A stretch of DNA of 5,436 nucleotides from Acidobacteriota bacterium (GTDB taxonomy: Bacteria; Acidobacteriota; Blastocatellia; Pyrinomonadales; Pyrinomonadaceae), in assembly GCA_029862725.1 (NCBI GenBank), contig JAOTWT010000244.1, positions 1-5,436 on the forward strand, written 5' to 3'. Below the pieces are notes generated by a model. It searched no databases. It saw only the letters and a program-made list of their open reading frames with translations, and was not told where the DNA came from. Made by a program: the position numbers and the translations under genes. Positions 1 through 5,267 of this stretch are shown here, piece by piece; the first letter of the stretch is position 1, and each line of letters begins with the position of its first letter.

Positions 1-292
1 TCGCTCCGGCCGCCTGGTTGTCTCGAATCGCATGTGAAATCGTGGGTGTCGGGGTTGGCCCGGTACATCTTAGGACCCGGAATCCTTTTCTTTTTGCAAT
101 TTCGGCAGCAACTTCTGTGAAACGTTCGCCCATGAATCTCGAGTCATGGCCAACGACCAACTTCATATCGCCGTGGACGGGACTGGTTTTCAAATAACTG
201 CATATCGCATTCGTTACTAATTTGACATTGTCAAATGTGAACTTGTCGGCGATTACAGCCCGCCAACCTGAAGTTCCAAAACGGATGCCCAT
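1..292 (-). CDS. Phosphoglucomutase/phosphomannomutase family protein, N-terminal part (cut by left edge)
   Basis: The minus-strand frame from the ATG at 292-290 is open to the window edge, giving 97 residues. They read as the first domain of an alpha-D-phosphohexomutase, the cytoplasmic enzymes that move phosphate between C1 and C6 of glucose, mannose or glucosamine. Visible hallmarks are the N-terminal FGTSGWRA box (residues 5-12), the GHDSR motif (48-52) and the PTPTPT segment (79-84) that normally precedes the active-site serine loop. That loop (TASHNP type) would fall just beyond the edge, so catalytic competence and sugar specificity cannot be judged. A TGA lies in frame four codons before the ATG with no other start between, so the start is well fixed. 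An AAGGAAG (309-315 complement) lies about 16 nt upstream, a long spacing for a Shine-Dalgarno. The gene diverges from the radical SAM gene. The family call is firm; the substrate is unknown. Confidence 0.9.
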   Translation of the reverse strand, partial: MGIRFGTSGWRAVIADKFTFDNVKLVTNAICSYLKTSPVHGDMKLVVGHDSRFMGERFTEVAAEIAKRKGFRVLRCTGPTPTPTISHAIRDNQAAGA

Positions 293-382
293 AAGGTATT
301 GTCAAAAACTTCCTTAAAATACTTCTTGTAAAATGGTCCGAATCGAATAGAGCTGATTCTTACTTTGAAAAGCAAGGTACGA

Positions 383-411
383 ATTTCTTAAGCTTTTCCT
401 GAGGGTGTCAA
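383..411 (-). promoter_or_regulatory. Possible promoter for the phosphohexomutase gene
   Basis: On the minus strand a perfect -35 hexamer TTGACA lies at 411-406. The -10 is poor: AGAAAT at 388-383 with a 17-nt spacer, or TAAGAA at 390-385 with 15 nt, each matching only three of six consensus positions. The site would give a leader of roughly 85 nt before the ATG at 292. It is the best candidate seen for this gene but is weak. Confidence 0.25.
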
Positions 412-610
412 AAAGTTAGCATTATTACTCGAATGTTGTAAAGTACTTTTTCAAGTTCGTTAACTCATTTAAGTTCAACAGTTTAACATTTGATGTTGAA
501 GTAACCGTTCAAGAATGTGCTTAAAGGTGAACGAATAGCGAACTAATTTGTTATTTGGTTTTTTAGCTCGTCAACTAGGGACTGAGCCAAAGAATTCGTT
601 CAAGATAGTG

Positions 611-630
611 AATATTCAAAAGTGAATATT
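611..630. repeat. Short perfect hairpin in the divergent region
   Basis: AATATTC (611-617) and GAATATT (624-630) form a perfect 7-bp inverted repeat around a 6-nt loop. AGTGAATATT also occurs twice directly (607-616 and 621-630). No T-run follows on either strand, so it is not an intrinsic terminator. It could be an operator-like site or chance in AT-rich DNA. Confidence 0.4.
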
Positions 631-731
631 GTTAAGCAGACGTTTAAGTAGATTCGTGAAATCTATGGAGATTCATTTGGTCTGAAACTCATTCCCGTTT
701 TCGTGTATCAATTTGACTTTAGAATCCCATT

Positions 732-786
732 CTGGAGCGGGGTGTATTGGTTTGACACAGTAGTTCCCGGTTCGCTCCAGCTGTGT
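732..786 (+). repeat. Interlocking inverted repeats in the presumed leader of the radical SAM gene
   Basis: CTGGAGCG (732-739) is perfectly complementary to CGCTCCAG (773-780), an 8-bp stem over a 33-nt loop. ACACAG (755-760), inside that loop, is complementary to CTGTGT (781-786), which starts at the base after the first stem ends. The two pairings interlock, so in RNA they would form a pseudoknot-like fold or be alternatives. No known riboswitch class is recognised. The complementarities are seen directly; any function is inference. Confidence 0.35.
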
Positions 787-972
787 TTGCACCGTAAGTC
801 GTTACAATGCACCAGTTTGTTAGATTCCGGGCTGTTAGGCACGCAACTTGCGATGGGTGTTTGGGATTTCTCCACCACGCATTTACGCAAACAGATTTGA
901 GATTAGAACTTTCCGGCAGTGAACATCCGGGAACAGTGGTGCGGAGAGTAATATTTAAGGTTTTAATTTTTT

Positions 973-976
973 GGAG
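973..976 (+). promoter_or_regulatory. Shine-Dalgarno GGAG that fixes the radical SAM start
   Basis: GGAG lies six bases before the ATG at 983. A possible TTG start at 971, four codons upstream in frame, overlaps this ribosome binding site and has only T-rich sequence before it. The ATG at 983 is therefore the better start. Confidence 0.8.
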
Positions 977-982
977 AAGAAC

Positions 983-3010
983 ATGCGACCAGTTAAACAT
1001 TTTGAGAAAGGTCTGACATATATCGCGAAAGGCGCTTTCGGCGCAGTGCGTGCGGTCAACCAGTACAAACCGAACCCTTCGTTTACGCCGAAGTGGTCGG
1101 ACAAACCACTTTTGAAATCATGGCAAAAGACAAAGCCGACTCTGGGCTTCCCGCGCACCACGGATTCACTCTGCCCCAACTGTGTTATCGAAGCACGCGA
1201 GAGTATTCTCAGCGGCGAGAGCGACGTTTCGATTTTGATAAATGACAAAGTCGGCGAAATCAAGGCCGAGATTATCGAACGCGACGGACAAATATGGATG
1301 ATCAAAGATTGCCCGGAGCATGGTCACTTTGAAGATCTGATGGCGATCGATTCGAAGTTCCTGCAGCACATTGAAGCGAACTTTCCGGGACGCGACATCC
1401 AGGCCCACAACGACGAAGATCTGCACAATCATGGTTCTTCTACTATCAAGTACGGCCGCGGAGCTGTATTGACCGTGGACCTGACCAACCGCTGCAACAT
1501 GATGTGCGACCCCTGCTTTATGGACGCCAACCAGGTAGGTTTCGTACATGAGCTTTCAATGGAAGACGTCAAGGAGATCCTTGACAACGCTATATCGATC
1601 AAGCCCCGGCGCCAGATGTCGGTACAGTATTCGGGCGGAGAACCGACGCTGTCACCGCACTTCCTCGATTCGATCCGATATGCCAGAAAGGTTGGTTACA
1701 ACTCTGTTCAGGCGGCGACAAACGGTATCGAATTCGCAAAATCAAAAGAATTTTGCCGAGAAGCAGCCGAAGCCGGACTCAGATTTGTATACCTGCAGTT
1801 TGATGGCATAGGCAACGACGCAAACTCGCACCGGCAGGTAGGAAACCTATTTGACGTAAAACTAAGAGCGATCAACAACCTGCATGAGGCGGGCGTCGAT
1901 ATCGTTTTGGTGACAACACTTGTTAACGGAATCAATAACGACCAGGTTGGAACGATCGTAAGGTTTGCGCTTGAGAATCCAAAGAAGATCTCGTTTGTGT
2001 CATTTCAGCCCGTTTCGTTTACGGGCCGTGATGAGCACATTACTGAGAAACGAAGACTGCAGCAGCGCTATACTTTGTCGCACCTCGCACAGGATGTTCA
2101 AAAGCAGGTTGGGATTACGGAACCGACACGAGACTGGTTCCCGCTCTCATTGATGGGAGCGTTTGCAGACTTTGCAGATCTCGTACACGGTCCGGAAGCG
2201 GACTGGGGCCAGGTTTCATGCGGCTGCCACCCGAACTGCGGTGTCGGAACGGCTGTAATGATCAACAAGGACACCAAGGAAATGGCTCCCGTGCCCGAAT
2301 TCCTGAATATCCCGAACCTGGTCGAAGACATGAAGCACATCACGGACACGAACCGCGGCAAGTGGTTCTCGAATTTCATGATGGGCCTCGCACTTCTCAA
2401 GAACTACAATCCCTATGGCGCTCCCAACAGCCTTACGCTTGGCGGAATTCTAAAGAAATTCGACAAGTCGTTTGGTTTGACGGGCAAAGATTACGGCAAG
2501 GTAGACGGAACGCGCACCGCCGAAGACATCGAGAAGCGACGTCAGGACCCCTGGAATTTCCTGTTTATCGCCGGAATGTGGTTCCAGGATCTGTTCAACT
2601 ACGACTTCAGACGTACTGAGATGTGCATCATTCCCTACGGTACGCAGGAAGGCGAGATTTCTTTCTGCGCCTACAACACGGGGATCGGCTGGAGAAACAT
2701 CATCGAGCACATGCACCAAAATGCCACTGTCGCCCAGTGGTACAAAGAGCATGGACGCCATGAAGTTTTTGCCCGTGACAAGGAAGTCGCGCTTGCATCG
2801 GACAAACATGAACTGATTCTAAACGCGCGCGACCTTGAGCGTCCTGACAAGCCGGAAATGGAGGGCCCGAAAACAGCTGCTGAGGAAATGCAGGAGATGC
2901 GTAAGCTCTATAACAAGATGGTTATGGAAAAGAACGACATCAAGGGCGAAAACCTTGTGCAGATCGGCGGTTTGAAAAGCAAAAAAGACAAAGAACCGGT
3001 GAACGCGTAA
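983..3010 (+). CDS. Radical SAM enzyme of the tetraether/membrane-spanning lipid synthase (Tes, MJ0619-like) family
   Basis: A 675-aa protein. An N-terminal metal-binding module carries SLCPNC (C64, C67) and DCPEHGH (C110, H113). The radical SAM core has the CX3CX2C cluster motif (C171, C175, C178 in RCNMMCDPC) and SGGEPT (217-222). Next come YLQFDG (270-275) and FQPVSFTGR (341-349), then two more cysteine sets: CGCHPNC (C413, C415, C419), and C548 with C562 in FCAYN. This order matches the archaeal MJ0619 family as I recall it: a radical SAM cluster, auxiliary Fe-S clusters and a rubredoxin-like site. Tes joins lipid tails by C-C bonds, and bacterial relatives are linked to membrane-spanning lipids. 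Lipid coupling is thus the leading inference, though the family was earlier linked to pterin methylation. The tail (about 595-675) is charged and Lys/Glu-rich with no cysteines. No signal peptide or clear membrane helix is seen. The gene stands alone, with a long upstream region and its own terminator. Confidence 0.85.
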   Translation: MRPVKHFEKGLTYIAKGAFGAVRAVNQYKPNPSFTPKWSDKPLLKSWQKTKPTLGFPRTTDSLCPNCVIEARESILSGESDVSILINDKVGEIKAEIIERDGQIWMIKDCPEHGHFEDLMAIDSKFLQHIEANFPGRDIQAHNDEDLHNHGSSTIKYGRGAVLTVDLTNRCNMMCDPCFMDANQVGFVHELSMEDVKEILDNAISIKPRRQMSVQYSGGEPTLSPHFLDSIRYARKVGYNSVQAATNGIEFAKSKEFCREAAEAGLRFVYLQFDGIGNDANSHRQVGNLFDVKLRAINNLHEAGVDIVLVTTLVNGINNDQVGTIVRFALENPKKISFVSFQPVSFTGRDEHITEKRRLQQRYTLSHLAQDVQKQVGITEPTRDWFPLSLMGAFADFADLVHGPEADWGQVSCGCHPNCGVGTAVMINKDTKEMAPVPEFLNIPNLVEDMKHITDTNRGKWFSNFMMGLALLKNYNPYGAPNSLTLGGILKKFDKSFGLTGKDYGKVDGTRTAEDIEKRRQDPWNFLFIAGMWFQDLFNYDFRRTEMCIIPYGTQEGEISFCAYNTGIGWRNIIEHMHQNATVAQWYKEHGRHEVFARDKEVALASDKHELILNARDLERPDKPEMEGPKTAAEEMQEMRKLYNKMVMEKNDIKGENLVQIGGLKSKKDKEPVNA

Positions 3011-3039
3011 TTCGCCGACAAATTAAAACCTGTTTTTAC

Positions 3040-3070
3040 CCGCGGATTCGCATGGATCCGCGGTTTTTTT
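3040..3070 (+). terminator. Rho-independent terminator of the radical SAM gene
   Basis: CCGCGGAT (3040-3047) pairs perfectly with ATCCGCGG (3056-3063). A T-G wobble and a C-G pair extend the stem to ten pairs closing a GCAT tetraloop, and seven T residues follow directly (3064-3070). It lies about 30 bases after the stop codon. The opposite strand lacks a T-run beside the stem, so it works in the plus direction only and separates this unit from rpsU. Confidence 0.93.
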
Positions 3071-3130
3071 GTCTAGGATCCGATGACAATCGTTATTGGC
3101 CTCTTCGGTCGCTTTTTGAGCGGCATCGAG

Positions 3131-3158
3131 TGACCCGCCGTCATATATCATGACCCGC
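3131..3158. repeat. Direct repeat TGACCCGC x2, 20-bp spacing, upstream of the rpsU promoter
   Basis: TGACCCGC occurs at 3131-3138 and again at 3151-3158. The start-to-start distance is 20 bp, about two helical turns, so both copies face the same side of the DNA. They lie upstream of the proposed -35 at 3178, where an activator could bind. The repeat is seen directly; the regulatory role is inference. Confidence 0.4.
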
Positions 3159-3177
3159 ATGAATGGGCCGTTGTTCC

Positions 3178-3206
3178 TTGAATTTCCCGCCTGTTTCCTG
3201 TTTAAT
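3178..3206 (+). promoter_or_regulatory. Sigma70-type promoter for rpsU and downstream genes
   Basis: TTGAAT (3178-3183) matches four of six -35 positions. After exactly 17 bases, TTTAAT (3201-3206) matches five of six -10 positions. Transcription would begin near 3213, giving a leader of about 45 nt. A small hairpin can form right at the 5' end of that leader (TTGCC 3213-3217 with GGCAA 3226-3230). It is the best promoter match in the window and lies after a terminator and before a ribosomal protein gene, where one is expected. Confidence 0.55.
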
Positions 3207-3257
3207 AGTTGTTTGCCTTCGCTTCGGCAATCATGGCAATGGGGAGAGTGATAGCAT

Positions 3258-3464
3258 TTGGCTTACATAGAATTAAACAGCAACGAGTCGATCGAAAACG
3301 CGTTACGCCGCTTTAAGCGCAAAGTGATGACGGAAGAGATCATCAAGGACTTCAAAAAACACCAGCATTTCATACCGCCCGGGCAAAAGGCCAAGTTGAA
3401 ATCCGCGAACGCGCGAAAACGCAATAACAAGCGCCGTCGCATGCAGCGTTACAACAGACGCTAG
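3258..3464 (+). CDS. rpsU: 30S ribosomal protein S21
   Basis: A 68-aa, very basic protein with the S21 signature: an N-terminal beta strand, ESIENALRRFKRK (residues 10-22), and a Lys/Arg-rich C-terminal tail (ARKRNNKRRRMQRYNRR). S21 binds the small ribosomal subunit near the anti-Shine-Dalgarno region of 16S rRNA and helps initiation. The start is TTG at 3258: an in-frame TAG lies two codons upstream, GGGGAGAG (3241-3248) is a strong Shine-Dalgarno about nine bases away, and the next in-frame ATG would delete the conserved N-terminal third. Length is normal for the family. It is the first gene of a plus-strand cluster; surE follows after 84 bases with no terminator seen. Confidence 0.96.
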   Translation: MAYIELNSNESIENALRRFKRKVMTEEIIKDFKKHQHFIPPGQKAKLKSANARKRNNKRRRMQRYNRR

Positions 3465-3479
3465 TTTGTCTGTTTTGAA

Positions 3480-3489
3480 ACACGCGTGT
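3480..3489. repeat. 10-bp perfect palindrome between rpsU and surE
   Basis: ACACGCGTGT is self-complementary over ten bases, 16 bases after the rpsU stop. It has no loop and no T-run after it, so it is not a terminator. A dimeric regulator site or chance are both possible. Confidence 0.3.
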
Positions 3490-3548
3490 GCCTCAAGAAA
3501 TCGACCGTAGGGTTGGATTTTTTCGGCACCGCGTTTTACTTTTAAATT

Positions 3549-4292
3549 GTGGCGATAATACTTTTGACCAACGACGATGGTTACCATTCTCCCGGCATCC
3601 ACGCCCTTGAAGAGGCGTTGAAAGATGTTGGAGACGTATACGTGGTCGCGCCTGAATCAGAGATGAGCGGTGCTTCGCACAGCCTTACACTCGCGCGTCC
3701 CTTGCGGATTCGACAGATCGACAATCGACACTGGACGGTCGACGGCACTCCGACCGATTGCGTAACGCTCGCGCTAAACCAGATCCTGGGAAGCGACGAG
3801 AGGCCTGATATATGCGCGACGGGGATTAACCCGGGCGCCAATATGGGTGACGACGCGACTTATTCGGGAACGATCGCGGGAGCGCTTGAGGCCACCATTC
3901 TAGGAGTACCGGGACTCGCTTTCAGCCTTGTCGCCTATCGCGACCACGACTACGCAGAGTCCGCGCGGGTCGCACGGCAAATGACCGCTAAGGCGCTTGC
4001 CGAAGGGCTTCCGAAAGATACACTCCTCAACATCAACGTACCAAAGGGAGTCCCGAAAGGGATCAAGGTCACGAAACAAGGTTTTAAGAACTCAAGGCCT
4101 GTTATCAGCGAACACATCGACCCGCGCGGGAAACTTTATTACTGGATCGGCGAGGTTCGCGACGGCTTTCATCCAGAAGGCGATACCGATTTTGAAGCGA
4201 TAGACGAAGGCTACGTATCGGTAACTCCGATGCGAAGCGACCTGACGAATCACGAGGTCGTGGCGGAATTGAAAAGTTGGGAAACCGGGTGA
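3549..4292 (+). CDS. surE: 5'/3'-nucleotidase SurE (survival protein)
   Basis: The 247-aa product has the full SurE signature. SurE is a cytoplasmic, metal-dependent phosphatase of nucleoside 5'- and 3'-monophosphates linked to stationary-phase and stress survival. The protein opens with ILLTNDDGY (residues 4-12), whose D9 and D10 are metal ligands. SGASHSLT (40-47) supplies S40, and GINPGANMGDD (92-102) supplies N94; these correspond to D8, D9, S39 and N92 of the E. coli enzyme as I recall. Length is normal. The start is GTG at 3549: an in-frame TAA two codons upstream (3543-3545) leaves no better choice, and translation begins directly on the conserved strand. No clear Shine-Dalgarno precedes it, unlike rpsU, so it may depend on translation or transcription from rpsU. 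pcm follows after 144 bases, a pairing also known from proteobacteria. Confidence 0.96.
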   Translation: MAIILLTNDDGYHSPGIHALEEALKDVGDVYVVAPESEMSGASHSLTLARPLRIRQIDNRHWTVDGTPTDCVTLALNQILGSDERPDICATGINPGANMGDDATYSGTIAGALEATILGVPGLAFSLVAYRDHDYAESARVARQMTAKALAEGLPKDTLLNINVPKGVPKGIKVTKQGFKNSRPVISEHIDPRGKLYYWIGEVRDGFHPEGDTDFEAIDEGYVSVTPMRSDLTNHEVVAELKSWETG

Positions 4293-4301
4293 GTATACAG
4301 T

Positions 4302-4337
4302 GTTGGAAAAGTTGTCCAAGTCGACTAAGTTCAAGAT
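4302..4337 (+). repeat. Degenerate 9-bp units, opposite orientation to the array before pcm
   Basis: Four consecutive 9-mers begin at 4302, 4311, 4320 and 4329: GTTGGAAAA, GTTGTCCAA, GTCGACTAA, GTTCAAGAT. The first three follow GTnnnnnAA, resembling the reverse complement of the downstream units (GTTGACAGA or GTTTACAAA in the same phase). They look like decayed copies in inverted orientation. Similarity is partial. Confidence 0.4.
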
Positions 4338-4364
4338 TTGTGACGACCTGGTGACGCAGCTCAT

Positions 4365-4432
4365 AACTCTGTCAACTTTGTAAACTCTGTAAACTCTGTA
4401 AACTTTGTAAACTCTGTAACTCTGTCAACTTT
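4365..4432 (+). repeat. 9-bp tandem array AACTCTGTA, about 7.5 copies, directly before pcm
   Basis: Units start at 4365, 4374, 4383, 4392, 4401 and 4410 (AACTCTGTA with C/T variation at base 5 and C/A at base 9). An 8-base copy missing one A follows (4419-4426), then a partial AACTTT (4427-4432). The array ends four bases before the pcm ATG and fills the place of a ribosome binding site. There are no unique spacers, so it is not CRISPR. Copy number may vary between strains. Confidence 0.9.
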
Positions 4433-4436
4433 CGAG

Positions 4437-5087
4437 ATGGACGAATACAAAATCGCAAGAGAAAAGATGGTAGCAAGGCTGCGGGATCACTATAAGATCT
4501 CGGATCCGCGCGTGCTTGAGGTGATGGCAACGGTCCCGCGCCATCTTTTTGTTCCGGAAGCATTGAAATTTCAGGCATACCGTGACAACGCCCTACCGAT
4601 CTCTTCGAATCAGACCATTTCGCAGCCCTATATTGTCGCGAAAATGACTGAACTGCTGGAATTGACTCCGTCATCCAAGGTCCTCGAAATAGGCGCCGGC
4701 TCGGGTTACCAGTCGATAATTCTTGCACGACTCGCGAGAGCGGTTTATGCGATTGAACGATTGCCGGTACTCGCCGAGGTTGCGAAAGCCAGAATGAGTG
4801 AGTTTGCGATAAAGAACGTGACAATCCAACAGGGTGACGGCTCTAATGGTTGGGAGATTTATGCGCCGTACGACGCGATCCTCGTTGCCGCGGGAAGCCC
4901 GACAGTTCCGAAACCCCTTTTGGAACAGCTGAAGACTGGCGGCCGACTCGTGATCCCGATTGGCGACGATCCCAAAACCCAGGTACTGTTCCGGATTGTC
5001 AAAGAAGAAAATGGCTATAGATCTGAAGACCACGGCAATTGCTCTTTCGTGCCTTTAATTGGGGAACATGGATGGAAGAATAGTTAG
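4437..5087 (+). CDS. pcm: Protein-L-isoaspartate O-methyltransferase
   Basis: The 216-aa protein uses S-adenosylmethionine to methylate L-isoaspartyl residues in aged proteins, starting their repair to aspartate. Family landmarks in order are VPRHLFVPE (residues 33-41), LPISSNQTISQPYIVAKMTE (53-72) with the TISQP substrate loop, SAM-binding motif I VLEIGAGSGYQ (82-92), the acidic E107 after it (AIER), GDG (133-135), GGRLVIPIG (168-176) and the FVPLIGEHGW end (204-213). The usual G before QTISQP is N here. Length is typical. The ATG at 4437 is the only sensible start: the frame is open back to a TGA at 4341-4343, but it runs through the 9-mer array and offers no ATG, GTG or TTG. No Shine-Dalgarno fits before it. 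It probably acts with surE in stress survival, as in other bacteria. Confidence 0.96.
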   Translation: MDEYKIAREKMVARLRDHYKISDPRVLEVMATVPRHLFVPEALKFQAYRDNALPISSNQTISQPYIVAKMTELLELTPSSKVLEIGAGSGYQSIILARLARAVYAIERLPVLAEVAKARMSEFAIKNVTIQQGDGSNGWEIYAPYDAILVAAGSPTVPKPLLEQLKTGGRLVIPIGDDPKTQVLFRIVKEENGYRSEDHGNCSFVPLIGEHGWKNS

Positions 5088-5172
5088 GCGAGTCCTGCCC
5101 GTTCTGCGAAAATGGGCGAGTTATATGAGTCCTGCGAGTTTGGCGAGCTCTAACCAGTCTCACTAAACTCGC
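5088..5172 (+). repeat. GCGAGT-type inverted units facing the array before the VOC gene
   Basis: GCGAGT, the reverse complement of ACTCGC in the downstream array, recurs at 5088, 5116 and 5134. GAGTCCTG is repeated at 5090-5097 and 5127-5134. GCGAGTTT (5134-5141) is perfectly complementary to AAACTCGC (5165-5172), an 8-bp stem over 23 bases. The stretch could fold back on the following array after transcription of pcm. No T-run follows, so it is not a classical intrinsic terminator. Confidence 0.55.
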
Positions 5173-5255
5173 TGAACTCGTTGAACTCACTGAACTCGCT
5201 GAACTCACTGAACTCACTGAACTCGCTGGACTCACTGAACTCACTGAACTCGCTG
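5166..5255 (+). repeat. 9-bp tandem array AACTCRCTG, 10 copies, before the VOC gene
   Basis: Ten uninterrupted 9-mers run from 5166 to 5255. They alternate between AACTCGCTG and AACTCACTG, with single variants AACTCGTTG (5175-5183) and GACTCACTG (5229-5237), then a partial GACTA. The array ends 12 bases before the VOC start codon. Its units share AACTC and the 9-bp period with the array before pcm but differ afterwards. In the downstream gene's frame it reads Asn-Ser-Leu repeats without a stop. Confidence 0.93.
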
Positions 5256-5267
5256 GACTATAAGAAT

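Larger units (their letters stand above)
293..982. other. Long AT-rich divergent intergenic region, no credible gene
   Basis: This stretch of about 690 bases separates the divergent phosphohexomutase and radical SAM genes and is visibly richer in A and T than the genes, especially at 300-720. Short open frames at 703-900 and 807-1016 (plus) and 719-1000 and 708-890 (minus) overlap one another, lack ribosome binding sites and resemble no family I know. The region holds several inverted repeats: 474-480 with 494-500, 528-536 with 594-602, 611-617 with 624-630, 732-739 with 773-780, 755-760 with 781-786, and 911-916 with 927-933. A TAGAAT at 720-725, with a poor -35 (TTTTCG, 698-703), could be a plus-strand promoter starting near 732, giving the radical SAM gene a leader of about 250 nt. 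I recognise no known riboswitch, tRNA or small RNA here. Confidence 0.6.

Noticed and set aside
220..236. ATTTGAC/GTCAAAT inverted repeat
   Set aside because: It lies within the phosphohexomutase coding region and is explained by its codons; no sign of regulation.
769..790. tRNA T-arm-like GGTTCG sequence
   Set aside because: No matching acceptor, D or anticodon arms can be built around it.
949..954. TAATAT as a -10 box just upstream of the radical SAM gene
   Set aside because: No -35-like hexamer lies at 15-19 bp spacing; the sequence there is GC-rich CCGGG.
971..982. TTG at 971 as the start of the radical SAM gene
   Set aside because: It overlaps the GGAG Shine-Dalgarno that serves the ATG at 983 and has no ribosome binding site of its own.
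703..1016. Overlapping short open frames on both strands before the radical SAM gene (703-900, 807-1016, 708-890, 719-1000)
   Set aside because: No ribosome binding sites, mutually overlapping, compositions unlike proteins, and no recognisable family motifs.
4372..4824. 150-codon minus-strand frame opposite pcm, ending in Leu-Gln-Ser repeats
   Set aside because: It is antisense to a clearly real pcm, and its repeat tail is only the 9-mer array read backwards.
4365..5255. CRISPR array
   Set aside because: Units are 9 bp and contiguous, with no spacers and no cas genes nearby.
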